The notes below the pieces were generated by a model, which was given only the letters and a program-made list of their open reading frames with translations, was not told where the DNA came from and searched no databases. Shown here in pieces: positions 45,612 through 54,669 of a stretch of DNA of 64,000 nucleotides; the first letter of the stretch is position 1; every line of letters begins with the position of its first letter. Source of the stretch: Sphingobacterium sp. (GTDB lineage Bacteria; Bacteroidota; Bacteroidia; Sphingobacteriales; Sphingobacteriaceae); contig JAQZAZ010000004.1 of assembly GCA_029239355.1 (NCBI GenBank), positions 62,001 to 126,000 of the forward strand, in the 5' to 3' direction. The translations under genes and the position numbers were made by a program.

Positions 45612-48350
45612 ATGAAAAAAGAATTAATGGTATCTGTTTTATGTAGCCTGGCTTTTATCGCCAATGCACAAGAACGGTTTTATGGAATAGTAAAAGATGA
45701 GCAGGGATTGGCCCTACCCTTCGCATCGGTCACTTTCCTAAACAATGGTACTAGCCACATGACAGACCGGTCGGGTAATTTCAATTTTGATATTCAACCG
45801 ACTGATTCCATCCGGATTAACGTGGCTTACCTCGGAAAGCAGGCCGTCAGCCGCTCCTTTTCGACGAAAAAGTCAAAAACGCCTCAGGTCATCGTGCTCC
45901 GGGATCTATCACTGACCTTAGACGAAGTCAATATCTTACCCGATGTAAATGCCCATGGGCACTCCAATTCATCCATTCAAATTGAAAAGCAGGCGATCGA
46001 TCAGCTGCAAGCCTTTAGCTTGGTCGATGTGATGAATTCCTTACCCGGAAAAAAAACACTTCCTTTGGATCTCAACAGCCTATCGATGCTCACTTTACGC
46101 GGTGGCGGGCTCTCCAATTCTGCGTTTGACTTAAATAATTCGCAGGGCATTGCCATTATCATCGATGATATGCGAATTTCCAATGATGCCAATCTACAAA
46201 CCAGAGGGCTTGCCCGCGATGGCCTGCGCGGAAGCACAATCGCCATGAATGGCTATCGCGACAGCTATTTCGGAACGCAGGAATCAAAGCATTATGATAC
46301 CCCTTTTCAGGGAATAGATTTACGCGATATTCCCGTTAATAACATTGAGAAAATTGAAGTAATCCAGGGAATTGCTCCCGCACGATATGGCGAAGTGACC
46401 AACGGTGCAGTCATTGTAGACCGGCAAGCCGGGAAGAGCCCTTATGTCGCCAGTTTTAACATCAATGGCGGCTCCACTAGCAGCTCGATCAGCAAAGGCC
46501 TGCTGTTATCCCCAAAATGGGGCGCCCTAAATTTCAGCACCAACTGGACTTACAGCAATGCCGACCCGAAAGATAAAGTGAAATCTTTTCATCGGTATGC
46601 ACAAAGCCTGATGTGGACCAATGCTTTTGGAAAAATTAAAAACACCCTTTCGCTGGACTATTCAGGCCGGAATGATAACAAACGTCAGGATCCCGATGAT
46701 GCCACACTCCGAACCTCCAAATTTACCAACAATAAATTTTCGCTCAACAACCGGATGGGCATCCAGGTAGGTAAACAATGGATGGATAAGCTACAAGTCA
46801 ATGCCAGTATCTCGATGGGTAAACAAGAGTCCTATTCCAGCTATGCGCTTAACCGCGGCCTTACACCAATCGCCTATTTGGATACAACCGGTATCTATGA
46901 AGGCAAGTACGTCTACTTATCAACAATGACGGAGGAATTGATCATCGGAAAGCCCGTTACCGCAGCAGCAAGCCTGTCCTCCAACGGACAGGTAACGTTG
47001 GGCGCTGTCAGTCATAACTTTAGCTACGGTGTAGGCTTTAACTATTCAAACAATGGTGGTCAGGGTGTGGTTTCTGATCCCGAGCGCCCTAGATTGACAG
47101 GTTTCAATCAACAGAACCTACGCCCTTATTCCTTTGAACATATTCCATCGGCCAAAAACTGGAGCCTTTATCTCGAAGACCAGTTTGACCTGAAATTGGG
47201 CCGACGCACCGTTTCCAACAATCTAGGCCTGCGCTATGATGTTCAAAACGGCTACGTGACCATGCAGCCCCGTATCAATTCGCGGCTGCAATGGAATAAG
47301 CGATGGACATTCACAGGAGCGCTGGGCATAGCGACCAAAGCACCTTCCCTTGCCCAATTATATCCAGGGCCTACTTTTATCGATTATGACCTGATCACTG
47401 CAAGCGCTGGTGGCATTGATCCGTCGCTGTATCTCCTGTATACGGATAAAATACAGACCGATAACAGCAGACTTAAGCCCGCCAAATCATTTCAGGTAGA
47501 ATTTGGTGTAGAACGCAAAAGCCGCTGGGTGAATTCCTCGTTGTATGCGTATTACAAAAAAAACAGCGACGGTTTTTATGCGACGACCAACTTGCGCCGC
47601 TATGAACTGCCCAAATATAAGGTCTGGTTAAACGAAGCAACAAATAAATTCGAATATGTTCCCACAGGAGAAACGATTGTTAACGGCGGCTTCATCGACC
47701 AGCAACTGACCAATGGATTAGCGTCTGAAAGCTACGGATTCGAATGGTATCTATCTACCCCTAAAATTCCGGTTATCGCCACCTCATTTTCACTGAATAC
47801 CTCTTATAGTTATACAAAAGCGGAAAACGCTGTTAACGAAGCTTTTAATCCAGGGACAAAAACTTACGTGAATGATAGTCGCTACATCAAAACGCTATAC
47901 TATAAGCCCCTGCATTATTCGTCAAAATCGCTCATGTCAAAGCTGAATACCGTAACCCATTTTTCACGGATTGGATTTGTCATCAACCTTTCATTGGATA
48001 TCAATATACTGAGCGAAGACCAGACACTCAGCAGCCTGGAGCCGATAGCCTATCTTGACGACAATATCAGATACCATACGCTTACAGCAGCTGCGGCACA
48101 GGCTGCGCCATTCAGTACATTGGTCAAACAGACCAAAGACAGTAAAACGGAAAATAACCCTTTTGTTTATACAACGATGAATATGGGTTTTGAGAAGGAG
48201 ATCCGAAAAAATTTCAGGATCAATATGCGCGTCTACAATCTTTTGGACCTAAGGCCCTATAAGCTCATCACGCTCGATAATGGTACCGACCGGATATTCA
48301 ACCCAAATCACAAGCCCAGCTTAACCATAGGAACAACAATCAAATTTTAA
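45612..48350 (+). CDS. TonB-dependent receptor with carboxypeptidase-like N-terminal domain (non-SusC type)
   Basis: 912 residues; signal peptide MKKELMVSVLCSLAFIANAQ. Carboxypeptidase-regulatory-like domain about 21-100 (FYGIVKDEQGLALPFASVTF, FDIQPTDSIRINVAYLGKQ). Plug about 120-280 with VDVMNSLPGKKTLPLD, LTLRGGGLSN and the DIPVNNIEKIEVIQGIAPARYGEVTNGAVIV segment. Barrel to the end (SLTIGTTIKF). It lacks the VVVGYG TonB-box and SusD partner of glycan receptors, and the plug end (RYGEVTNGAV) is that of siderophore/metal-type receptors. First gene of a four-gene operon with DUF4876, DUF6850-like and di-haem peroxidase genes; iron or haem uptake is an inference from that context. Confidence 0.9.
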   Translation: MKKELMVSVLCSLAFIANAQERFYGIVKDEQGLALPFASVTFLNNGTSHMTDRSGNFNFDIQPTDSIRINVAYLGKQAVSRSFSTKKSKTPQVIVLRDLSLTLDEVNILPDVNAHGHSNSSIQIEKQAIDQLQAFSLVDVMNSLPGKKTLPLDLNSLSMLTLRGGGLSNSAFDLNNSQGIAIIIDDMRISNDANLQTRGLARDGLRGSTIAMNGYRDSYFGTQESKHYDTPFQGIDLRDIPVNNIEKIEVIQGIAPARYGEVTNGAVIVDRQAGKSPYVASFNINGGSTSSSISKGLLLSPKWGALNFSTNWTYSNADPKDKVKSFHRYAQSLMWTNAFGKIKNTLSLDYSGRNDNKRQDPDDATLRTSKFTNNKFSLNNRMGIQVGKQWMDKLQVNASISMGKQESYSSYALNRGLTPIAYLDTTGIYEGKYVYLSTMTEELIIGKPVTAAASLSSNGQVTLGAVSHNFSYGVGFNYSNNGGQGVVSDPERPRLTGFNQQNLRPYSFEHIPSAKNWSLYLEDQFDLKLGRRTVSNNLGLRYDVQNGYVTMQPRINSRLQWNKRWTFTGALGIATKAPSLAQLYPGPTFIDYDLITASAGGIDPSLYLLYTDKIQTDNSRLKPAKSFQVEFGVERKSRWVNSSLYAYYKKNSDGFYATTNLRRYELPKYKVWLNEATNKFEYVPTGETIVNGGFIDQQLTNGLASESYGFEWYLSTPKIPVIATSFSLNTSYSYTKAENAVNEAFNPGTKTYVNDSRYIKTLYYKPLHYSSKSLMSKLNTVTHFSRIGFVINLSLDINILSEDQTLSSLEPIAYLDDNIRYHTLTAAAAQAAPFSTLVKQTKDSKTENNPFVYTTMNMGFEKEIRKNFRINMRVYNLLDLRPYKLITLDNGTDRIFNPNHKPSLTIGTTIKF

Positions 48351-48361
48351 CAGATAACACC

Positions 48362-49714
48362 ATGAACAGAAATCTAATCATCATCGTACTGCTCCTTATA
48401 AGCACCGCATTCGGCTGTAAAAAGTCTGAAGAGGACCGTGTACACCCTGTCTCGCTCAACCTGACGGTAAAAGCTGTAGAAGGGGATATTTCCTTTGACG
48501 TCACAAAAACAGTCGTTAAAATTACCAACCGTACCACGAGCGGCACCTACAGCGCCACGGGATCAGCCACAGGGAAAGTCGCCTTTGCCAGTGTCACACC
48601 CGGTGCATACGATGTCGCCGCCGTACTTGTGGTCAGCGCACAGGAATACACCAAAAAAACAGGCATTTATACCGAAGAAGACGTCACCTTCAACGGAGCC
48701 ATAGAACGGTTGGACGTCAGTGCGGATACCGAGAAACAACTCGACCTTGTCATTGGTAAAGTTGGCAATTGGGTCTTTAAGCAAATCTACTACGCCGGAT
48801 CAGACGTTACAAAAGGCGCGACTTTTAGGGATCAATTTGTGGAAATTTACAACAATTCCAATGCAGTGATGTACGCCGACAGCCTTTACATTGGCCAGAT
48901 AGAAGGCAAGAACAACAATAATAGCGGTCAATATTTTCTACCCGGTAGCAATCAGTACGACTGGAGCCAATCCCTTGACATCCGTGTTGGCGCCGGAATG
49001 GATGCCAATAAGGACTATGTCTATGCACATACGGTATTTATGGTACCCAGCGACGGTACAGGCAAGAAATACCCTGTTCAGCCCGGTCAAAGTATTATTA
49101 TCGCTGCAACAGCAGTTGACCATACCGCATCGTATGCCGACAACAACAATACCAATGTGATTATTACTGATCCAAGCCTGACTGTCAACCTATCCAAAGC
49201 AGATTTTGAGACCAATCTCGTCAACTATTTAGGTGGTACGCCTTACAAATATGACCTTGATAATCCAAGTGTACAGAACATGGATGTCACCTACTTTATC
49301 TCGGGTAATGACATGGTATTAAAGGCCAATGGACGCGATGCCTTTATCCTGTTCAAAGGCAATGGGAATCTTCCAGCAGTAAAATCATTGTTAACTGTCG
49401 CCACACCTAATGAACGGGAGATTACCGCCACCACAAAAAAACTGCTGCAGATTCCGGTCAGCTATATTGATGATGCCGTAGAAGTGATGCACCCAACGGA
49501 GAGCCAGCGGGTACCTAAACGGTTACCTACCGCACTGGATGCCGTGCGTACTTACGTTCCAGGCGGGCAATATTCTAGCCAGTCGCTGGTACGTAAGACC
49601 TTAAAAACAGTCAACGGGCGCCGTATCTTAAAAGACACCAATAATTCCAGCGAAGACTTTGGTTACCTCAACAAAGCCGACGTTTCCAAATCGGCAAGTT
49701 CCTTTATTGATTAA
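48362..49714 (+). CDS. DUF4876 family lipoprotein
   Basis: 450 residues; lipobox FGC with Cys at about 19 (LLLISTAFGC). An N-terminal beta-sandwich (about 25-130, LNLTVKAVEGDISFDVTKTVVKI and GKVAFASVTPGAYDVAAVL) resembles carboxypeptidase-regulatory domains. The main domain (about 140-430) starts VFKQIYYAGSDVTKGATFRDQFVEIYNNSN, the DUF4876 pattern, and has lamin-tail-like EIYNNSN and DAFILFK parts. Probably a surface or periplasmic partner of the TonB-dependent receptor encoded 11 bp upstream, as these two families occur together in Bacteroidota. No catalytic residues recognised; function unknown. Confidence 0.82.
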   Translation: MNRNLIIIVLLLISTAFGCKKSEEDRVHPVSLNLTVKAVEGDISFDVTKTVVKITNRTTSGTYSATGSATGKVAFASVTPGAYDVAAVLVVSAQEYTKKTGIYTEEDVTFNGAIERLDVSADTEKQLDLVIGKVGNWVFKQIYYAGSDVTKGATFRDQFVEIYNNSNAVMYADSLYIGQIEGKNNNNSGQYFLPGSNQYDWSQSLDIRVGAGMDANKDYVYAHTVFMVPSDGTGKKYPVQPGQSIIIAATAVDHTASYADNNNTNVIITDPSLTVNLSKADFETNLVNYLGGTPYKYDLDNPSVQNMDVTYFISGNDMVLKANGRDAFILFKGNGNLPAVKSLLTVATPNEREITATTKKLLQIPVSYIDDAVEVMHPTESQRVPKRLPTALDAVRTYVPGGQYSSQSLVRKTLKTVNGRRILKDTNNSSEDFGYLNKADVSKSASSFID

Positions 49715-49761
49715 TATTTTTAACAGATTGGGCAGCCTGGGCTGTCCCAATCCTATTTGCT

Positions 49762-51291
49762 ATGCGATATTTTAGCTTTCTTATTTTGTTATGCTGCTGT
49801 TCTTGGGCACACGCCCAAAGAAATTACCGTTCGGACTCCGTACTCTGGAGCAAATCCGGCGAACAAAAGATGCAGTATCTTTTTGGTCATAGCGCTTTAT
49901 TGCAGGATACCGCACGACAAAATTTTGGCGACCTGACGGTATATTATGACCGAAAAAACCTGAACTATCGCACAAGCCAGATGGCACAGAAAACTGGTAT
50001 TGCAGCCTTTGAAGCCAGAGGGATCAACTATCTTTCCGATAAGATCGTGATATCAGGTGCATTTAGCTATGCTAAGACCTGGCAAGACAGTCTCGCCTAT
50101 TTTTTGGGAGGCCTGGATGACAACAGTATTCCGGGGTATTATTATACCCCCAAAGCCGGGGAATTCGAGCGTCAGACATACGATGCACAGGCACATTTAG
50201 GCTATAAACTAAAGCCAAACTGGCATGCTGATCTACAGGCCAACTATACCCACCATTGGTCCACACGTTCGGTTGACCCGCGTATGGAGCTATATAGTAT
50301 GAAATTTTTATTGAAACCCAGCCTTTCTTATATTACCGCAGGCCAGCAGCATTTTTCTATCTCAGGCATCTGGGGATACGGCCGGGGACAGACCGATATT
50401 TCCTATAAAAACAGGAGGCTCAATGATGGAACAGCCCAGCCGGAGTACCATCATTTTACAAGTTTTGGCTATGGCTATATCAAAGAGCTTGATTCAACTT
50501 CCCTCCGGCAATACGATCAATACCGCGGACTGGAGTTGGCCGGAACCTGGAATCAGCCCCGCTGGACATTGTACTGGTCAGCCAGTTATCTGAAGCGCAA
50601 CAATGAAAACACCAATGATGTCCGTTATATGCAGAATTACCAGGTCAAACAGACATTTGATCTCGATCAATTGGACGTGGATCTGCTCTTCACGGACAAA
50701 CGGATCAATGGAAACCTCATACGCTTTAACTTAAAGAGCATAAGCGGTCATGATGGCGTCTACCATAGCGGAAAAAATTATTTTTTATCCCAGTGGAACA
50801 TGAGCCTATTGTACAGCAAAGCATTTGCTTCGGCATCCAGATCACCCAAAGAGGCTGGCATTTCCGTCCAAAGTGCATACGACAAACGAGATGACGCGCT
50901 AACCGCGCATCTCGCCGAACGCCGCTGGATTGATCTGGCAGCTCCCCTATCCTGGTCCAAAAGAGGAAAGTCAGAAGACCGTTTTCGCCTTCAGCTTACG
51001 CCTTCTTACCGCATTCGCTTGACAAACCGACTGCAGGTACCAGACAGCCAGATCAATTCGTTCAGCCTCGGAATCGCTTATCCTGAATTTTATTACTTTG
51101 ATTCCAATGTCTTTTCAGTACAGACAAAACTGTCCTACCTGTCGAGCAAGCTATTCAACAAAACAAAAACCGCATTCTTTATCGATTTTCGATTTGAATC
51201 AGCGCCCAGATTAAACACTACCCCAGAAGACCATCAGGCATTTAGGGGCCAAAATACCAATTGGCGCATGGGTGTCAATTTCTATTTATAA
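49762..51291 (+). CDS. DUF6850-like outer-membrane beta-barrel protein
   Basis: 509 residues with signal peptide MRYFSFLILLCCCSWAHAQ. The rest alternates aromatic and polar residues in strand-length segments (GDLTVYYDRKNLNYRTSQM, GYKLKPNWHADLQANYTHHW, WRMGVNFYL at the end), the pattern of an outer-membrane barrel, and ends in an aromatic-terminated strand. I place it with DUF6850 by its position after DUF4876 and general appearance, not by a firm motif. It is 47 bp after the DUF4876 gene and 9 bp before the peroxidase gene. Function unknown. Confidence 0.7.
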   Translation: MRYFSFLILLCCCSWAHAQRNYRSDSVLWSKSGEQKMQYLFGHSALLQDTARQNFGDLTVYYDRKNLNYRTSQMAQKTGIAAFEARGINYLSDKIVISGAFSYAKTWQDSLAYFLGGLDDNSIPGYYYTPKAGEFERQTYDAQAHLGYKLKPNWHADLQANYTHHWSTRSVDPRMELYSMKFLLKPSLSYITAGQQHFSISGIWGYGRGQTDISYKNRRLNDGTAQPEYHHFTSFGYGYIKELDSTSLRQYDQYRGLELAGTWNQPRWTLYWSASYLKRNNENTNDVRYMQNYQVKQTFDLDQLDVDLLFTDKRINGNLIRFNLKSISGHDGVYHSGKNYFLSQWNMSLLYSKAFASASRSPKEAGISVQSAYDKRDDALTAHLAERRWIDLAAPLSWSKRGKSEDRFRLQLTPSYRIRLTNRLQVPDSQINSFSLGIAYPEFYYFDSNVFSVQTKLSYLSSKLFNKTKTAFFIDFRFESAPRLNTTPEDHQAFRGQNTNWRMGVNFYL

Positions 51292-51300
51292 GAGAGAGCA

Positions 51301-52419
51301 ATGAAAAAACGCATCGTGTTATCCCTATTGGCTTTGAGCGCTATACTATCCTCCTTTATATATTCCTACCAGGAGGAGCTACGGCTATCTTACGCCCGTC
51401 CCGTGAGTGAATGGCCCCACCCCTCGATCGATTCAGGCGTAAATTGGGCCGAATTCAAGTCGCTGCCTAAAATTGATTCAAGTTATTTTTCTTTAATGGA
51501 ACGTCCCGACGTCAAACTGGGCAAGTTATTATTTTTTGATCCCATTTTGTCCGGTAGCAACCAGATATCATGCAGCAGTTGTCATAACCCACAAACTTCC
51601 TGGGCAGACAAGCTCACCGTCCCTGTGGGCAACGATCACCTGGAGGGCAAACGGAATACACCGTCTTTATTAAACGTCTATGCCCGCAAGGCATTATTTT
51701 GGGATGGCAGGGCCGGCTCCCTAGAAGAACAGGCGTTAGGTCCGATCGAGGCCCATCATGAGATGAACATGGATCTCACCCAATTGATCCCCAAATTGAA
51801 GGCTATTCCGGCCTACAACACGCTATTTAAAGCGGCATTCCACGAGGAAGACTATTCAATGCCCGAAGTGCTGAAAGCCCTGGCCGCTTTTCAGCGCACC
51901 CTCAGCAGCAGAAGAAGCCGCTTTGACGAGTTTTTGGATGGCAATTATAAGGTACTGACCGATCAGGAGATCCAGGGATTACATCTCTTTCGGACCAAAG
52001 CCCGCTGCATGAATTGCCACAACGGCCAGTTTTTTACAGATAATCTCTACCACAATATCGGCCTCACCTACTACAAGCGCAAATTTGAGGATCTGGGCCG
52101 TTATGAAGTCACCAAAGATCCCGACGATGTTGGCCGTTTTCAGACGCCCTCCCTCCGTGATATCATGAACACAGATCCCTGGATGCATAATGGCTTATTT
52201 TGGAATATGACGGGTTTATTAAATCTATACAATAGCGGTATGCAGATGAATTCCGCAACAGCAGAGCAAAAAGCCAAAGATCCGCTTTATCCTGTAACGG
52301 ATCCGCTCATGCAACCACTCCAGTTAAGCAAAGCTGAAATCAAAGCTATCGAGGCTTTTTTACACACAATTACAGCAACCAGCTATCGCATGCGTAGACC
52401 GGAAAGTCTACCACGGTAA
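51301..52419 (+). CDS. Di-haem cytochrome c peroxidase (CcpA/MauG-like)
   Basis: 372 residues; starts MKKRIVLSLLALSAILSSFI, an export signal or membrane anchor. Two c-type haem sites are visible: CSSCH at about residue 90 (SGSNQISCSSCHNPQTSW) and CMNCH at about 235 (KARCMNCHNGQFFT). Also RNTPSLLNVYARKALFWDGRAGSLEEQALGPI and FQTPSLRDIMNTDPWMHNG, both typical of the bacterial di-haem peroxidase family. It would act in the periplasm, reducing peroxide with electrons from a c-type donor, or carry out a MauG-like oxidation on a partner. Last gene of the receptor/DUF4876/DUF6850 operon, suggesting a redox step linked to uptake of the receptor's ligand. Confidence 0.92.
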   Translation: MKKRIVLSLLALSAILSSFIYSYQEELRLSYARPVSEWPHPSIDSGVNWAEFKSLPKIDSSYFSLMERPDVKLGKLLFFDPILSGSNQISCSSCHNPQTSWADKLTVPVGNDHLEGKRNTPSLLNVYARKALFWDGRAGSLEEQALGPIEAHHEMNMDLTQLIPKLKAIPAYNTLFKAAFHEEDYSMPEVLKALAAFQRTLSSRRSRFDEFLDGNYKVLTDQEIQGLHLFRTKARCMNCHNGQFFTDNLYHNIGLTYYKRKFEDLGRYEVTKDPDDVGRFQTPSLRDIMNTDPWMHNGLFWNMTGLLNLYNSGMQMNSATAEQKAKDPLYPVTDPLMQPLQLSKAEIKAIEAFLHTITATSYRMRRPESLPR

Positions 52420-52751
52420 TTTTTCAATCGATTACCGAACATACAAGTTAAGACAACTAGCAGAAAGCAGAACAAACGCTGTAAATATCTCCATAAAAAA
52501 AATAAAACACTATTTAATAGGTATGCAATTGACAAAAATACATTAGAAACAATAAATAAATAGCGAAAAATCAAGAAAAATAACACAAAAACACAAACAT
52601 AACCCAGAAACGCATAAAAAAAACAAAAATATAATAGCTAAAAATATGGTAAAATATGATTTTCATCATATTTTACAGCGTAAAAATGTTAAATTTTTAT
52701 TAAAAACAGATTATTATTGATAATTATTTATGAAAATAAAATAAAAGAACT

Positions 52752-52827
52752 TATATTTGCAATACCTTATTAGGTTTATAATTGGTTATTGAAGGTTTTC
52801 ATTCTCCCCGTTTGAAAACCTTTTTTT
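52752..52827 (+). ncRNA. Possible short RNA: promoter box followed by terminator within 75 bp
   Basis: TATATTTG (52752-52759) is an exact TAnnTTTG -7 element, giving a start near 52766. AAGGTTTTC (52792-52800) and GAAAACCTT (52814-52822) then form a 9-bp stem with a T-run to 52827. The predicted RNA is about 60 nt with no open frame. No -33 match is clear. It may instead be a leftover promoter-terminator pair. Confidence 0.35.
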
Positions 52828-52872
52828 ATTTTAGTTTTCGCTGATCCCTACTATGCAAATCATATTTGAAGC

Positions 52873-52914
52873 AAAAGAAAAGCGGATAACATGATTGCTA
52901 TCCGCTTTTCTTTT
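52873..52914. terminator. Hairpin terminator downstream of csbD-like gene
   Basis: AAAAGAAAAGCGGATA (52873-52888) and TATCCGCTTTTCTTTT (52899-52914) form a perfect 16-bp stem with a 10-base loop, 17 bp after the CsbD stop. The T-rich arm works on either strand. Confidence 0.82.
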
Positions 52915-52930
52915 CACAAAAACACCTATT

Positions 52931-53116
52931 CTACAAACCGTTTAACCAGCTATTTACCTCATCTTGTGTTTTTCCAGTCTTCTTTTGAAGTTTACCGACC
53001 AATTCATCTTCTTTACCTTCTGCATACAGTAAATCATCATCTGTAAGATCTGCATATTGTTGTTTTACTTTACCCTTGATTTCATTCCAACGGCCTTTCC
53101 ATGTTAATTCACTCAT
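52931..53116 (-). CDS. CsbD-like stress protein
   Basis: 61 residues, highly charged, cytosolic. It opens MSELTWKGRWNEIKGKVKQQ and continues with DDDLLYAEGKEDELVGKLQKK, the CsbD pattern W.GKWNEIKGKVKE.WG.LTDDDL....G..D.L.G.IQ. CsbD proteins are made under general stress in many bacteria; their molecular role is not settled. Single gene with its own terminator; length equals the family norm. Confidence 0.9.
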   Translation of the reverse strand: MSELTWKGRWNEIKGKVKQQYADLTDDDLLYAEGKEDELVGKLQKKTGKTQDEVNSWLNGL

Positions 53117-53414
53117 AATATTTTCCTTTCGTTTTTTGTAAATAGAACAGCCTACAGCGCGAATCGTTTCAGAAATTTTGTTATTAAAATGTTAAATCAT
53201 ACTTTCCAATCAATTCACTCCAGGCAATTTTCATCGCATACGAGAATGTTCCAACTGTCCTTGTATCCGGACGGCATTCGTTTGACAGCATTCCTATCTT
53301 TGGCGACAGTCGAAACGCAGGGTCCATGCCATTTAGCACCGGCAACGATTGCATAGAACTAGCTTGGAAGTAATAGCCAAGTTTGCTATCCTTGTGTAAC
53401 CAAATTATAAATCC

Positions 53415-54227
53415 ATGAGCACCACTGCAGCAATCAACAAAGTACCGATAGCCCTCAAAGCTTCTATATTAGCCGGCCTGCTGCTATTTTCATCTTTTCT
53501 TAACAACAAGAAAGAGGTCGTTATCTACCTGATTGGAGACTCCACTGTCGCTGACTATTCACTAGAAGAAGGATATACAGAAAAACGTTTTCCTTTGGTC
53601 GGATGGGGCCAGATGTTCCAATCATTCTTTGCACCAGACAGCTTACCGCAGCTACGCCATCTGATTGGCAAAACCGATGCAGTCCGGATTGACGATCGGG
53701 CAAAGGGCGGCCGTAGCACCCGTACTTTTTTTCAGGAAGGAAGATGGCGGGAGGTATATGACAGACTAAACAAGGGAGATATTGTGATGATGCAATTTGG
53801 ACATAACGATGGCTCAGTATCCCATACCGAACGCTATGTACCTATTGAAGGCTATAAGGAGTTTTTGCGCTTGTTCATCCTACAAACCAGACAAAAAGGA
53901 GCTATACCGATCCTATTGACACCAGTGGCACGCAATTATCCCTGGAAAGAAGGCAAATTGGCTAATGTCCATGGCGATTACCCTGCCGCAGTGCTAGCTA
54001 TTGCGAAAGAGCAAAATGTACGCTACATCGACCTGAATGCGCTTTCCATGAAATTATTTACCAGTAAAGGTCAAGAATACGTGACTCAAAATTACTTTAT
54101 GAATATTTCTTCCGGCATGTACAAGGCTTATCCCGAAGGGCAAAAGGACAATACCCATTTTCAGGCCGCTGGCGGTACCGCCGTGGCAGCACTTGTTTTC
54201 AACGCATTAAAAGAAAAACTGCAATAG
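53415..54227 (+). CDS. Rhamnogalacturonan acetylesterase-like SGNH hydrolase (CE12 type)
   Basis: 270 residues; an N-terminal hydrophobic helix (KASILAGLLLFSSFL) acts as signal or anchor. SGNH blocks: block I IGDSTVADY (nucleophile Ser at about 42), block II AKGGRSTRTF with the oxyanion Gly, block III QFGHNDGS with Asn, and block V DNTHFQAAGG with the catalytic Asp/His. This GDSTVADY-GGRS-GHND-DNTHF set is that of rhamnogalacturonan acetylesterases, which remove acetyl groups from pectin RG-I. It stands alone here, far from the GH105 and arabinan operons in the same window but in line with pectin use. Confidence 0.9.
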   Translation: MSTTAAINKVPIALKASILAGLLLFSSFLNNKKEVVIYLIGDSTVADYSLEEGYTEKRFPLVGWGQMFQSFFAPDSLPQLRHLIGKTDAVRIDDRAKGGRSTRTFFQEGRWREVYDRLNKGDIVMMQFGHNDGSVSHTERYVPIEGYKEFLRLFILQTRQKGAIPILLTPVARNYPWKEGKLANVHGDYPAAVLAIAKEQNVRYIDLNALSMKLFTSKGQEYVTQNYFMNISSGMYKAYPEGQKDNTHFQAAGGTAVAALVFNALKEKLQ

Positions 54228-54274
54228 ATACGAAATTCAAATTAAGTGTTTTCATAGTTAGATTAATTAAAGTG

Positions 54275-54310
54275 ACTCCCCTTCATCGCTCGGTGATTGG
54301 GGAGTTTTTT
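54275..54310 (+). terminator. Rho-independent terminator after the acetylesterase gene
   Basis: ACTCCCC (54275-54281) pairs with GGGGAGT (54299-54305), with an inner ATC/GAT pair, followed by TTTTTT. Starts 48 bp after the stop. Confidence 0.85.
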
Positions 54311-54382
54311 GTGCACTCTTATCTTGCAGGGAAACTGACGAAAGATAATTGTATGATCTGTCTCCGAAGTGCAGGACAATAA

Positions 54383-54568
54383 TCAGAGCTGCCTAAGAAA
54401 GTGCATTTTACCCGATATGGGATCTACTTCTACGAGTACCTTTCGGTGGTTTTCATATTCATAGATATACCAATCAGGATGATCAGGGTCTCCAGCTGAA
54501 TAAGTATTCAATAAACGATCGTCAGATTCTGTTGATAAGTCTTGCGGATTATTATCCATTCGGGGCAA
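54383..54568 (-). CDS. Small hypothetical acidic protein
   Basis: 61 codons; an internal ATG at 54559 may be the real start (MDNNPQDLSTESDDRLLNTY). The product is acidic and soluble, with GDPDHPDWYIYEYENHRKVL and VEVDPISGKMHFLRQL, a compact beta-like end. No signal, no Cys and no family recognised. Coding is supported only by uninterrupted frame and sensible composition. It lies between the acetylesterase terminator and the decayed CapD gene. Confidence 0.45.
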   Translation of the reverse strand: MPRMDNNPQDLSTESDDRLLNTYSAGDPDHPDWYIYEYENHRKVLVEVDPISGKMHFLRQL

Positions 54569-54669
54569 TAGTATTAGTGTGCTCTAATTTACGATTTTCT
54601 ATTTTAGTGTGCAATACTTTCTAGCGCCCTTTAAAACAAAACGCCAGGAAAGCCATGCAGCATCTATTT

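Larger units (their letters stand above)
52420..52930. other. AT-rich intergenic region, 511 bp
   Basis: The first 300 bp are strongly A-rich with no feature seen; a minus-strand frame at 52383-52586 is low-complexity hydrophobic and overlaps the peroxidase end, so it is not called. A possible short RNA unit lies at 52752-52827 and the csbD terminator at 52873-52914. Confidence 0.5.

Noticed and set aside
52383..52586. 67-codon minus-strand hydrophobic frame
   Set aside because: Overlaps the peroxidase gene end and is a by-product of A-rich DNA.
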